Shown here: positions 12,489 through 24,400 of the stretch, piece after piece | How positions within the stretch are numbered: position 1 is the stretch's first letter | Layout of the letters: each line of letters starts with the position of its first letter | NCBI GenBank assembly: GCA_025345505.1 | Contig: JANVCC010000022.1 | Span: forward strand, 32,649,602 to 32,713,601 | Direction: 5' to 3' | Source: Todiramphus chloris collaris | Taxonomy: Eukaryota; Chordata; Aves; Coraciiformes; Alcedinidae | Length of the DNA stretch: 64,000 nt | The notes under the pieces: generated by a model | The model's database searches: none | What the model was told of the DNA's origin: nothing | Seen by the model: the letters and a program-made list of their open reading frames with translations, nothing else | Translations under genes and position numbers: made by a program

Positions 12489-15400
12489 ACGCATGCAACT
12501 CCCTTCCCTGCAAAGGGCAGAGCAGTGAAATCCAGAAATAAAAATGACTCAGAGGCCGTAGGATCTATGAGTCAGTTAAGCTGTTGTTGTTTTTAAACAC
12601 AAGCAAGAACACAATATGGCAGATAATTGCTCATTGCAGGTGTCCCCACCAGCCCAGCTGGCAGCACACCTGAGGGATGGAGCCAGGGTTGACCCAGCAG
12701 GGGCAGCTTTGGGGGATAGAAAGTGAAATCTGGGGCAGGAAACTTGAGAACTCCTGGAGAGGAAGCATCTCACTGTGGGTGGAGGAGAAGGGTCCTGGCA
12801 TTGCCTGATTTCAGTGCCTTAGGCACAAGCAAGATGGGCTGTGGCAGGGGATGGAGGAGACAAGCAGCTCTGAGGGCAGATGGAGGAGTGTGGGGGCAGG
12901 CACAAATGTCAACTGACTAAAACCAAAGAGAAACCACTCTGGTCAAATCCTCCCCACCAAGTGCCAGGCATCATCTCACTGGTCCTTGGCACTGCAGCTT
13001 GCCTGGACAGTGCTGGCTTTGTCGGGGCATGACCCTGGGGCACCTCTGTATGAAATGTCCCGGTGCCCCAAAAGCAGAATCATCACACTGACACGTAGAC
13101 AACTTGCAAAAGGTACCCAAGAAATACCGGAGATTACCAAAGCAGAAGGATGGGCAATATTCTGCAGAGCTCATCTCTCCCTAGGGTGAAGTTAGATCAT
13201 GATGTAATTTAAGCATCTGAAAGAGATTGGAGAAGTCTTCTGGTACGATCCATACCCAATTTACTTTGTAATGGGACTAAGCAGTATTTGCTAAACACTT
13301 AATTTAAAGGGATATTTTCACAAAGGAGAAATAAGTGGTGGAATAAGTCAGTTACCAGCCTGTTTGAAGAAGGTCCAAGCAAACCAGAAATGTATACTGC
13401 ATGTCTCTCTGGCACTGGTAAGCAGTGATGTCTAATGCAATCAAAATCAGTCTTTTTTTATTCACCAGGAAACATTACTGGCTCATTCCATGCTCCATAC
13501 TGTACTCTGCCAAGTACAGTATTTATTATGCAGGATGATGTGGGACCACATACCTGAGGGCAGAGCCTGGTCCTCTAAACCAAACGCAGCCTGAGTGCAG
13601 CTGGGTTTCCTGGGGGAACCAGGGGCTTGTGCCCTGAAAGGTCAAAAAATGGGATAATGAGAGTTTTCAGCTCCATTTGCCCTGCTGTCCTTCTCCTATA
13701 AAGACAAAGATACAGTGTTTGTAAAACACATGGATGGAGAAGAGAGGCCCAATACTGAAAACCACTTTGGTTCAGCAGCTGAAAGTAGCACCAGATCCCA
13801 TCACTGGAGAACAGACTGTGCTGAGGGATGCTGAGCTGTATCTGAAATAAAACTGCAACACCTTGAGGTCTAGTTCCAGGGAGATCTGGCAGCACTGCCA
13901 GATGCTGCAGCAAGACCAGGAGCTTTCCAACAAATTGGATCTAGCTCAAGCTGTAGCTGCCTGACAGAAATCTGATCTCTGTTACGCAGGCCATGCTGGG
14001 CAATGGCAATGAGGACTTCTGACTTTGCATAGGGTCTCCTGAAAATGAGGGACAGAGGAATTACCCTGACATAGACCATCTGTGATACTGGTGGTTGCTC
14101 TGTGGAGCGGGCAGCTCAGGAGTAACCTGCCAATGGACAACACTAAGGTCCTGATATTCTCACATGGGTCAGGAAGAGAGCAGAGTCCATCAGACTTGCT
14201 GTTCTTTTAATCTTAAAAACAAGTACTGCATATAATAGGGAAGGAATTTGTTTGTTGTCATAATAATTTCATGAGAGGCTCTGTTATTGTGTAGTCATGT
14301 CGTTAGGCATGGCTGAAAGCCCGAGGCAAAGCCTAATCCTAAACTCATCAGCAGATGAAGGGCTTGCTGCTGAGCCCACACTTACCCAGGCAGGAAAGCG
14401 GGTCTCAGCTGAGGTTGGGTTTCCAACAGGGCACCTACCTAGGAGTGCCAGGAGCAATGTGGCTGTAGGGTAGAGGTGCTCCCCAATCCTGCATTTAGGC
14501 ATGCTGCTGAGTAGAGAAAGCTGTAGGGCATGGCAGCTTGTCTCCCAGGCCTCAGTCTCTCCGAATGCAAAACCTGGGGACTACAGGTTGACTGACCTGT
14601 GTGGAAAAGGTGATGCAGAGAGCTCCTGGACCGCTGCAGTAGCAGCAAGCTGGGAAGCCTTCTGCAATAGCTGAATTAGCATCAGACCCACACCAGGATG
14701 CTTAGAGATACACAGAAAAGAGGGTGTAGACCTCACTGTAGAGCATTTATGACATAAAAATTATCATTTTTTCCTTGTCCTTGAAAAGCAAAGGCAATTT
14801 AAGGGCAATTTGCTACTGAAAGTCAGAGCATAATCTGAAGGTCCTATAATGAAGATCCGGTGAGGCAGAGGCCTTGGTCTCCTTCCAGTTGTGGAGGGGA
14901 AGAGCTGAGGAGGGTGCAAGTGCATTACCATCTGACACCAAGCACCTTTCCTTAAGCCCTTTGGGTTTTTAGCTGTCCCAAGACAGCATGTCAGAGAGTA
15001 ACTAAAATGGCTCATTCTGCCCTGCAACAAAAAAATGCGTTGCCTGCATCTTTGGCTACAAAGCCCTTTCTCTTTCTCTGTAACAAACGTGCAGTGCCTC
15101 CACCTCTGCATACCCTGGCCTTCCTCCCTAGCGATTCACCCTCCTTGGGGACAGTAGTGTGCAGAACGCTGGAGATGAAGTTAGGTGGTGGATGACCTAC
15201 CTGCTCTCTGGGGTTGCATTGCTAGAGACCAACTAATGAGAGCCCCATTTATCCTGCTGGGTTCTTACAGCTGCAGTCACCGTTGGCAGCTGAGGACCTG
15301 GCAAGTGAGCAAAAAGCTCATCTGTTGAGAGCTGACTGCTTCCGTGGCTGGAGTCATGGGAACTGGTAAGAAATTCTCCTGGGGAGCTGTTTTAGATGAC

Positions 15401-18400
15401 TCTTTCATGGAAGAAGAGGATGGGTTAGTGCCTATGGCCATGGTGATTCAATGGGCCTTGCTGATGGCCAGGCGGAGAGCGCGGGCAATGAGAAGCTGGA
15501 AGGCTGCCCCAACACACATGAAAAACTATCCCAGTGGCCCTGGGTGGTGGTATCACCCCTGCTGCTCTTGCAGGAGACTCAGGCACTTTTGGCATAGTTT
15601 TTTTTTCCTTTATGTCTCTACTTGACAATCATCTGATTTTCTCAGTAACCTCTCTGGGCTCCCAGTTACAGACACCAGAAGACTTGATCCCACTCTCGTG
15701 CACAAGAGAACAAGCCTTCCTATTGATAGGAAGCCAAGCTCACTGTGAGCCCACCTATCGGTGACTTCAAACCATCTTTCCAACTGTCGTTCCACAATAA
15801 CTTTGACTAACTGTACTGTTTATTGGCTCACATCATATCCTTATGGCTTCAATTTATTTTTGGAAAATTCAACCCACATTTAATTAGTTTATAGTTTGTT
15901 CCAAGTTTTGCTTATCCAGCTTTTTTTTTTTCTCTCTCTCTTTTTTTTCTTTTTTTTTTGAAGTTTGTATTTTGATGTTTAGCATTTGCCTTGGCAACAT
16001 CTGGAACCCCTTTATGGAAGTGTATTGTTACTTTTACTGCTCGTGCAGCTTTATTAAATCATCTGAGTATTAATATTGAAAGTGTTCATCTGGGTCTAAT
16101 CAGGGCCAAGATGAGTGATGTGGCAGTTAAACTGTACCTACGAGCTAATGGTTCAAGGACAGAAAGTCCTGAAGAAACTTGCAGTGGGCTTTGTGCTCTT
16201 CTTTGTAGCTTCCTAGGATAAGAAGGAGGTGGAAAAACAAAAAACAAAACACAAAAAAACCCCAAAACACAAAACCAAAAATGACACAAAAAAAAAAAAG
16301 AAAAGAAAAAGAAAAAAAAAAACACAAAAAAAGAAAAAAAAAAAAGGGAAAAAAAAAAAAAAAAGAAGAGATATTCCTGCTCTGGCCTTTCTTGCAGAGC
16401 AGATAACAGAATCACAGCCTGAGCTAGTTTAGAACAATTTGTCTCCAAAGAATTTTGTCCAGTTACTGCTACATTTCTGGATCTTGTTTCCAGATTTAAC
16501 TCTTTCATCTGCCCTGGCTTCTCTGCTCTGCAGTGCAAACCACTGCTGTGCCAAGATCTCCACCGCATGTACCAGTACCAAACTGCTGGGGCTGATGTTT
16601 TGCTCTGAGACCCCAATCAAACTGTTGATATAAATTAGTAAATAACATACCTAGTGTCTATAAATACATAAATAGCAAGTTCCATTACTCTTCTGCACCA
16701 GTGACAACTACAGTCTGGATTTGTCCATTTGCTTCTCCTCCGCAGGGCCCCAAATATCCCTGCGATGATGGTGCTGAGCCCATGGTCCTACATGCTGTGA
16801 GCACAGCAGGAACCAGGGCATGGATGGGTTGAGCTGAAAGGGTGAAAGAAATACGACAGTGACACCACCAGAGCACAGCCCTGGGTGTGATAGGGTAGAG
16901 TTCTGGGAGGAGAAAACAATTTACCTTCCATTTTCTGTTCTCATGTAGTAACACTGGTGGAGTTCATAAAGCACAGTAGCTGTTTCTATAGATCAAAAGC
17001 CTCATGCAAATGCTGGGCTTCATTTCTGACTCATCTCCAAAATTCTCATCCTTAAAAGGAGTTTTGCCTGGGATCCTGTGAGTCCTTACCCAACAGAGCA
17101 AGACAGGGAGGTGAGGATGGCTCAGATGGCTGGAGGTGCTTCAAACCCTGGCTGAAGTCACCATTTTGGTAGCTAACCCTTGGGTGGGTGCAGGGCATTG
17201 AGCCTGTTGAGGTCATCCACAAAATCCTTGGGTGTCCCAGCAGAGCTAGAGCAGCCCCATGGATGGCGGGGATGCTGGCTGAGAGGCTGTGGGTGGCATC
17301 CTCACCTGCTCTGCTCCCAGCTCCCCTGCTGCCTTGCACGACACAATCCCCACTGAGCCACGTTTGAAGCCTTGCATGGGTTATTTAACCCAAAATTTCC
17401 TCCTTCCAGCCTTCAGGTGCAAAAGGCTTTTTGTCTGCAGCCAGGTTCCCCTCCACTGTTAACCTTGGCCTTACGCACAAGGCCATGGGAGCTTGTAAAT
17501 GGTTTATTTCTGTGCAGGAGCCTTCCAGCAGCTCTTTGATGGCTGTCACAGGGAGGGGCGGCCAGGATAGGAAGGGGAGCAGAGCAGGCATGAGGGATGC
17601 TGCTACACCAGCCTGTGCACCCAGGGTTTGGGAAACAGAGAAGCTAAGAATCCCTTTTTGCTGCTGGGACAGTATATGCACTAAAAGGTAAAGCGGCCAT
17701 AGGCTTGACCGCTGGCCACAGGCAGGTTGCAGATGTGGCCACCAAGCATGCAGGAGGACCTGCAGGTTGCCTATGGACCCAGGGGTGCCTGTGAGTGTGC
17801 TCCTGTATCAGCAGGGCCTTGCTTGCAGAGGTGAGGCTTCACAATCATGGTCGGGGATTTTACAATGTGTTTCTTGTTTGACCTAACAGATGGTGATGGC
17901 AAAGCCTTGTGGTGGCTGTTGTAGCACCATGAGCCATGGCTGCCCTCTTCATAGGGGCTGGGAGCAGCCAGTGCTGCTGGAAAAGAACCAAGCCTTCCAA
18001 AAATTAGCTGCTATGGTTCAGGTTCCTACCTGAACACTCTGGAGTGTATTTATTTAAGTAAAAAAGTGTAAATATATATGTCCACATAAGCCACTTAAAG
18101 ACATTTAGCGGCCTTAAACCAGGAAGTTTAAATTTAACTGGGATTTATCCCTTTACCAAGCACAGCTCATTCACCCTTTGTATTAAAATAGAGGCAGTGT
18201 GATGCCCATGAGATACATGCTCCATAGGGGCAGTGGTTATTCCTGCTGCAGTGCCTAGTCCGGGTCCTTGAGGGGCAAGAGAGCATCTCATGCCAGAGCA
18301 GAGCAGGCAATGGAGCCCCAGAGGGAGCAGTCCCCATTGCCCCAGATCTTGGGAAGCCTCAGCCCATCACTTACTGCTGACATCACAGATGCTTTAGGGA

Positions 18401-21400
18401 TCGGGTGGCAAACACATAATTTCCCAGCTTGGGCTCATTGAAATGGCAGAGAGAGGACAAGGAGGCAGCAGGAGAGGAGGGACCCATCCCAGCCTAGCTG
18501 TGCATCAGTCCCCAGCACCTCTCTTCCCCCAAGGAGAGGAATAAACATAGTCTTGAGGCATGCAGAGACCTGAAGTTGTCCCTTTTTGGACATGACATGC
18601 ACCCATGAGGAAGGGAGATGACGATTTGAGCCCAGGTTGTAAAGGAAGAAATAAACTTCCCCTTGAAGATAAACAGTACAGGAAACACAAAGAGGAAATG
18701 CAGTTCTTTGCAGCCTCCCAGGATCTTCAAAGCTCTCGTCCAGCAGGACCTGTTCCCATACCACCAGCACCCCTCCATCTCCTCTAGGCTTTGGCATCAT
18801 CTAAAGCATTTTTGACCTAGCAACGGATAGAAATGAAAGCTATAAACCAAGGAATGGAGAAACAGGGTCAATTTGGGCTCCTTCTCCACTGGGTATGCAA
18901 ACTGCTGAAACTGGTGGTTATTTTTCCCCCCCTCTGGGCAAGCATGGCCACGCTCACCCTCCCTCACCTCTCTGCTCCCGCAGCCTGCAGCGCCAGCGCT
19001 CGCCGCAGCCTGAAGACCAACCTGTGCAAGTGGTGTGACTCCACACCCCCAGCCTGCGAGGAGAAGGTGTGCTACAGCAACTGCAACCTCAACTCCTACT
19101 GCGAGGACCCCTATGAGATCTGCGTGGCCATATGGTTAGTGGCAATCCCCCTCAGCAAGGGGGGAACGCGGCGGGTGGAAAGGGTTCCCGGGGTGGCAGC
19201 TCATGGGAACCCCCATGTATGTACCCCCTGCACTTATGGCCCATTGAAATAAGTCAGGACTTTCGCTCCATTATAATTGAAACTGCAATTTGCAGGGGAA
19301 AAAAAAAAATTGTTCTGCCCTAGAATTAGTACCAGTTTCTTTTCTAAATAAATTAAGAATCTAAGTGCCCAACACACAGTGTGGCAAATTGGCACTGTGG
19401 CTTCTAAACCTCCATAAACCCCGGGATTTAGCTTTACAAGCTGAACCCAAGGACAAAACCAGCAGCCCTGACCCCCAAACCCGTGATGTCCTCCTGCATC
19501 AGGCTGGTGAAACCCCAGTTCACCTGCAGGGCTGCAGCTGATGTGCATCCCCATCCGGAGCACGGATGTCTGAGCTGGTACCAAGCTGAGGTGTAACCCA
19601 CTGGATTTTACCCATCTCCTTCCCAACCCCTGGGAAAAGCCTTTTTCTGCTTCTGCTAGAGATGCTTGGAAGGGAAACACAATCTTGCGTTTCAGGCCAA
19701 GCATATGGCACCTCATTTTGCCCGGAAGAGTGCCTCCCCCAGCTTCTTGGTCCCCATGAGCAAAACTGAAAAAACATCCATTTTGGGCTGCCCAGAGTGA
19801 TTTTCCTCCTCTTTCCCTTTTAATTTGGCTGCCAAAGAGAAAGCCAGCCAAGCACTTATCGCTAGGCTTCATCTCAACCTGCTAATTAGAGTGAATGCTG
19901 TACGCCCTGCTTTCAGTAGGAGTTTGCCTCAACGTAATTGTTGCATTATGGACTTAAAAACCCCCAAAACACAAAACCAACAAGAAACCCAAACAAACAA
20001 ACAAACTCCACCCCCCTGCCCCAAATTCCTCTACATGCACATAGAGAAGCCACGTTCCATCCTGGATAGGCAATCCAGCATCCCACTGTGTTTTCCCAGT
20101 GACAGTCTACAAGTACAGGACCCCTGCAGCACAAACCCCCATGCCAGGAAAGCAATCCCATGGCACGGGATAGGGCTGCACCTTGTAGCATGTATCAGAT
20201 GGGGTGAGGCAGCTGTGGGGTCACAATCTGCCAGCCCCTCAGCCTTCTTTCAGCATCTCCCACCCCATCCTAAGACCCAGCCTGAGACTGAGATCCCTGC
20301 AGGCAGGGCTCACCTGCAAGCCAGCCTTGCTGCCTGTTGCTCACTTGCAGAGGCATATTTGGATCATCTGAACTTGCCCTGTGTGGGCAACACAGTCACA
20401 GCAGCAGCTTTAGCCCCATGGTCATGAGCAATGTGCTCACATTCTCCAGCATGAGCACTGAAACTGGGGAACTTCACCAGGAGGAGGATGACAAATTTGG
20501 GTTCTTTTCCCTGCTTTTATATATGACTTTCCAGCTGACCTCCTAGGTGCCATGGAACCTCTCCATACCTTCATCCTCCCACTTTGCACTGATAGGTAAT
20601 TAATGTTGTAATTTCTTTCAAACACCCCCAGTAGCTGCAACGCTCACCAGCTGCCCATAGCCCATGTGAAGCCAGTCATTCCCCACCACTCATCCTCCCC
20701 CAGGGCTGCCCTGCAAACCCAACCAGTGCCAGCTTACCCTGCCTTCTCCGGGGAAGGCTCCAGAAACAAGAGGCAAACCCTGGCACTCTGCTGTAAGTTC
20801 TTAATTAGGCCTTAATTACTCACTGGCTCTACAAGGCAAGCACTGATCCTCCCCACAGGAGAAAGGCCACATGCCAGGTTGCATTTCCCTGCTGGTGCTG
20901 GCAGGGCAGAAGCCATGCAGCCCTGAGCTGCCCAGCATGTCTCGTATGCCATGGTAGCAGCCCACATTAGCTCCACTCTGGCTCTCCAAGCGCAAGAGAC
21001 TCCATTGCAACACCAACAACTGCCTCCTAATCTCATCTCCAAGCTCCAGCTCCTTTCAGCTGCCACCATCTGCCCAACAAAGAGACATAACCCGGTTCAT
21101 GCTTGGCCATTCCCAAATCCACCTTGGCACACCAATTTTTGCAGATCTCCACCATTTGCTTCCCAAACCTCTTCTCTCACCCAGCTTGGTAAGCAATGGG
21201 TAGAGATGAAGCTGTGGTTCCAACAATGGTGAGTCCACCACGCACCAAAAGAAGGGAACTCGCGGCACCAGGACGTGTCTGTGCCAGACACTCCAGCCAA
21301 GCCCCCTCATGCTGAGCCAATGTTTCCCAAACCCACTGGGAGAGCTGTGGTTTTCCAGAAAAACACGTGCCCTGGGATTGAGGAGTCCCATGATGAAAAA

Positions 21401-24400
21401 CAAACCCATCCTTTTGCTCTATGTCTGACCTTTTCTGGGGCTTTAACGGGAGCCCAGTCTAGGTGCTGGCAAACAAAAACTGTGGCACACGAGGAGGACT
21501 TAACCTAAGTTAAGCATCAGTGGTTAAAATTGCTCTAAGGCCACCAGTGCTATGGAGCTAGACCTGAAGCTATGAGCCACATCTCAGTGAGTAACCAGAG
21601 TGCCAGGAACAGACATTTGGGTAACAGGCCTTAAAATATTTTACCTGATGCCACTTCACTTGCTGAATCTGCTTGTGCGCAGTTAAATGTAACACGGGCA
21701 CTGGGATATTTTGCATCTTCACTCCTGAAAGGGAAAAATCTCTTGGGAAGTCTTCACACCACCCAGCTTCCATCTGATGTCTCAGCCTTCCCTGGTCAAA
21801 GTCATGACCATCTGTGACACAGAGAGTGTTAGCTGGAGCTGAAGAAATACACAAAGATTTGGTTTTCTTAAAACCAGGTTTGTCCTCTCTTTTTGAAACA
21901 ATAAACAACTTCCCTAGAAATGCCAAGGAATTACACTTTTACCTCTCCCTTCATTATCTAAATGGAAATAAGGAGGAGCTAGGGCTTATTTGCCACCGTA
22001 TTGCTGGCTCTGCCAAGTCCCAGTGCTCCTCTGCCCCAGACTCTGTGAGGACCGGGACATCACTGGTGATGCAGCAGCAGGAGGTTTCATTTGTAGTTGC
22101 TCAGTGTCTGAAGCCGTGGTATAAACGCAGACAGAGCCCCGTGGCCGGGGAGTCGTATCACGTTCACATTATAATTTGGCAACTCTAAAGGTCAAGGCAT
22201 TTCTAGAAATAGCCCCAGCCAGCAACTGAAGGGCTCTGCTGCCACAGGTTGCTGGGGGCAGGAGCGAACGGTCCTGCAAGGACAGGGCTCAACAACCAGC
22301 AATTAGCCCAGAGAGAGCCCAGGGGATGAAATGATGCTTCCGGGCAACCCCTGCATGCACGAGCTGAGAGGAGATGGAGGGAAGCACGAGCTGAGAGGAG
22401 ATGGAGGGAAGCACGAGCAAAGGGGTTGCTGGAGAGCAGGCATTTCAGCCCCCATGTGCCCTGCCTCTCCCCTGCACCGGTGATATTTGGGCAGCAGAGA
22501 CCCCAGCCCGTGCCAAGGCAGGGGTGACATACAAAGTGGGACCCTCATTTTGGAGGGTTTCCTTAGGACCATACAGCCCTAAAACCTGCTGGTCTATCAG
22601 GTGGTGTTAGTAAAAGAGGGATTTTGCCCCAAATCCTATGCAGGGCACACAGGATTAGCACAACTTGAGCCACGGCACAATTATGAACTGGTGAATTATA
22701 TCTGGTTCACATCCTACTATTGGCATGTGCTAAACATTTGTCTTTTCACTAGTTGGCAGAGACAAAGGGCTTTAACAAAGCCTCTCCAAAGCACATGTAA
22801 TTATAATTTTACCAGACCCACTGAAAACAAGTCATTCCCCACACGGCTTCAAACGAACGCTCTTAAAGCCAGGTTTAAGATAACACACAGGTGACAGAAA
22901 GGCCAAGCTGCTGGCCTAACACCTTGTCGGTTCATTCGGCACGGGCAGGAGACAGGACAACGACAGCATCAGGATCAGCACGCTCTGCCACAACCCCCAC
23001 CGCCCCATCGAGAACCTCATGGTCCCCAACTACAACACCTCGCGCTGCGTCATGACCCACCAGCCCAGCGAGGACGCCATCGTCTACATCTGCGGCTGCG
23101 TGGACGAGCAGGAGTGCAACGATAAGCTCATCTTTGAAAACCACACCAATGGTGAGTGCTCTTCTTAGTGTTATTTTGGGGTGGGGGGAGAAGCACCCAA
23201 CGCTACTGACAACTTGTATTTCCAATAGAGAAGGGGATGCAGTGCCAGAAGCAGCTCTTCCAGCATTTTCTTTGACCTCCCTATATAAAAGCTCGGTAAA
23301 ATTTGTACCCCATTACTGAGCCCACTATTTTGCCTGTGACTAAACCATCCCTCCCAGGAATTCCCCCAGCCTTGTTCTGGAAGCATCAGGTGATGGAAAA
23401 TCCACCATATCTCTTGGTAGACTGTGCCCTTCAGTGCAGGGCAAATCATCCAGGGAACCCAAAATCTGATGTCACCCTGCGTGAGTCAACGCTCTGATAG
23501 CTTTAAATAAACTGCGTTGGAGCGAATCCTGCCCTGGTACACCCACAGGGACCGCTGCCTCTGCCACGGCTGCAAACCCAGAAAGGTGGTGGTGCCAGGG
23601 CACGGGGCTTGGCACGTAGCAGTGCCTCCACTGCCACTCTCCTGGGCATTTCTCCAGTGGCACGTCTCTCAGGCTGGAAGGGCCAGAGCCACCCTGGCGC
23701 TGGACACATCCATGAGCACAGCTTGGCCTGGCTGTAGACGCTTCTGTAGATGGCTGGAGATCCAACAGGAGCTGTAAATCCTTGGGAGGGAAAACAAAGA
23801 GGCAGCTCGTTTCTATACCTTGGGAGGGTCGTATACTTTGTAAATGCTTCCAGCTAGAGCCCAAGCCTTTGGGGGTTTGTCCAAACCTCCCTAACTCCAA
23901 ATGGACCAGGCTTATCCAAGTGCCCATCAGGAATCCGACCTGTAACAAAAGCAAAGTGAAACCCCTCTGATTTTCCATAATTACAGAGCAATGAGATGCT
24001 GAAAACGAGCCTAAGCACAACCTGCGAGTCAGCGGCACAGCTTCTCCCACGACGCAAGTTAAAAAGAAAAATTCACATAAAATGCAAATTCTCAGAACAA
24101 AAAAAGCCACTTTTAATGAAGGCAAATGATGCTAAATTTGGCAGTTCCTTGCCGCTTCCTGAGCCAAACATAACAGGTACACACACTGCTAGGGAGATAG
24201 TGAAATCCCAGAGCTGATGCTGGGATATGTAATTTCACACAAAAGCGAGAGCTGGCTCATTGGAAACGCTGCCCTCCCCAAGGCTGCTGGGAGCGGCCGG
24301 CACGTGAAGCGCTGAAACTCGGAGCGAGAGCAGCCCGGGCCTTCAGGAACGACCTCCTCTTCCACTTGGTCTGTGGGGCCAGCTGGACAAGGTCCAGATG

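Larger units (their letters stand above)
395..18983 (+). other. TGFBR2L intron 1 (18.6 kb)
   Basis: A long first intron between the signal-peptide exon and the ectodomain exon. On the + strand I see no genes. It contains a TG dinucleotide run (12458-12485), A-rich tracts (12276-12309, 16228-16366), a pyrimidine tract (15918-15960), a GGGAGT hexamer run near 9106-9126, and the exon-like minus-strand stretches listed separately. Long first introns of receptor genes often carry enhancers, but none can be identified by eye. Confidence 0.85.
19135..22948 (+). other. TGFBR2L intron 2
   Basis: 3.8 kb. It holds AC-rich low complexity near 19958-20010, a 27-bp tandem duplication at 22357-22418, and one minus-strand exon-like stretch at 21645-21724. 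A 212-codon minus frame at 19234-19872 has no coding signature and is not called. Confidence 0.85.

Noticed and set aside
13357-13614. Minus-strand exon-like stretches near 13.36 and 13.56 kb
   Set aside because: The one near 13.36 kb is open in all three frames, so it carries no coding information; the one near 13.56 kb is too short (57 nt) to judge.
16086-16616. 176-codon minus frame with long Phe runs
   Set aside because: Produced by the A-rich tract at 16228-16366.
19234-19872. 212-codon minus frame in TGFBR2L intron 2
   Set aside because: No splice signals, domain or protein-like pattern; Gly, Cys and Trp composition looks like chance.
23472-24125. 217-codon minus frame in TGFBR2L intron 3
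   Set aside because: No domain or conserved motif; starts in hydrophobic low-information sequence. Treated as chance.
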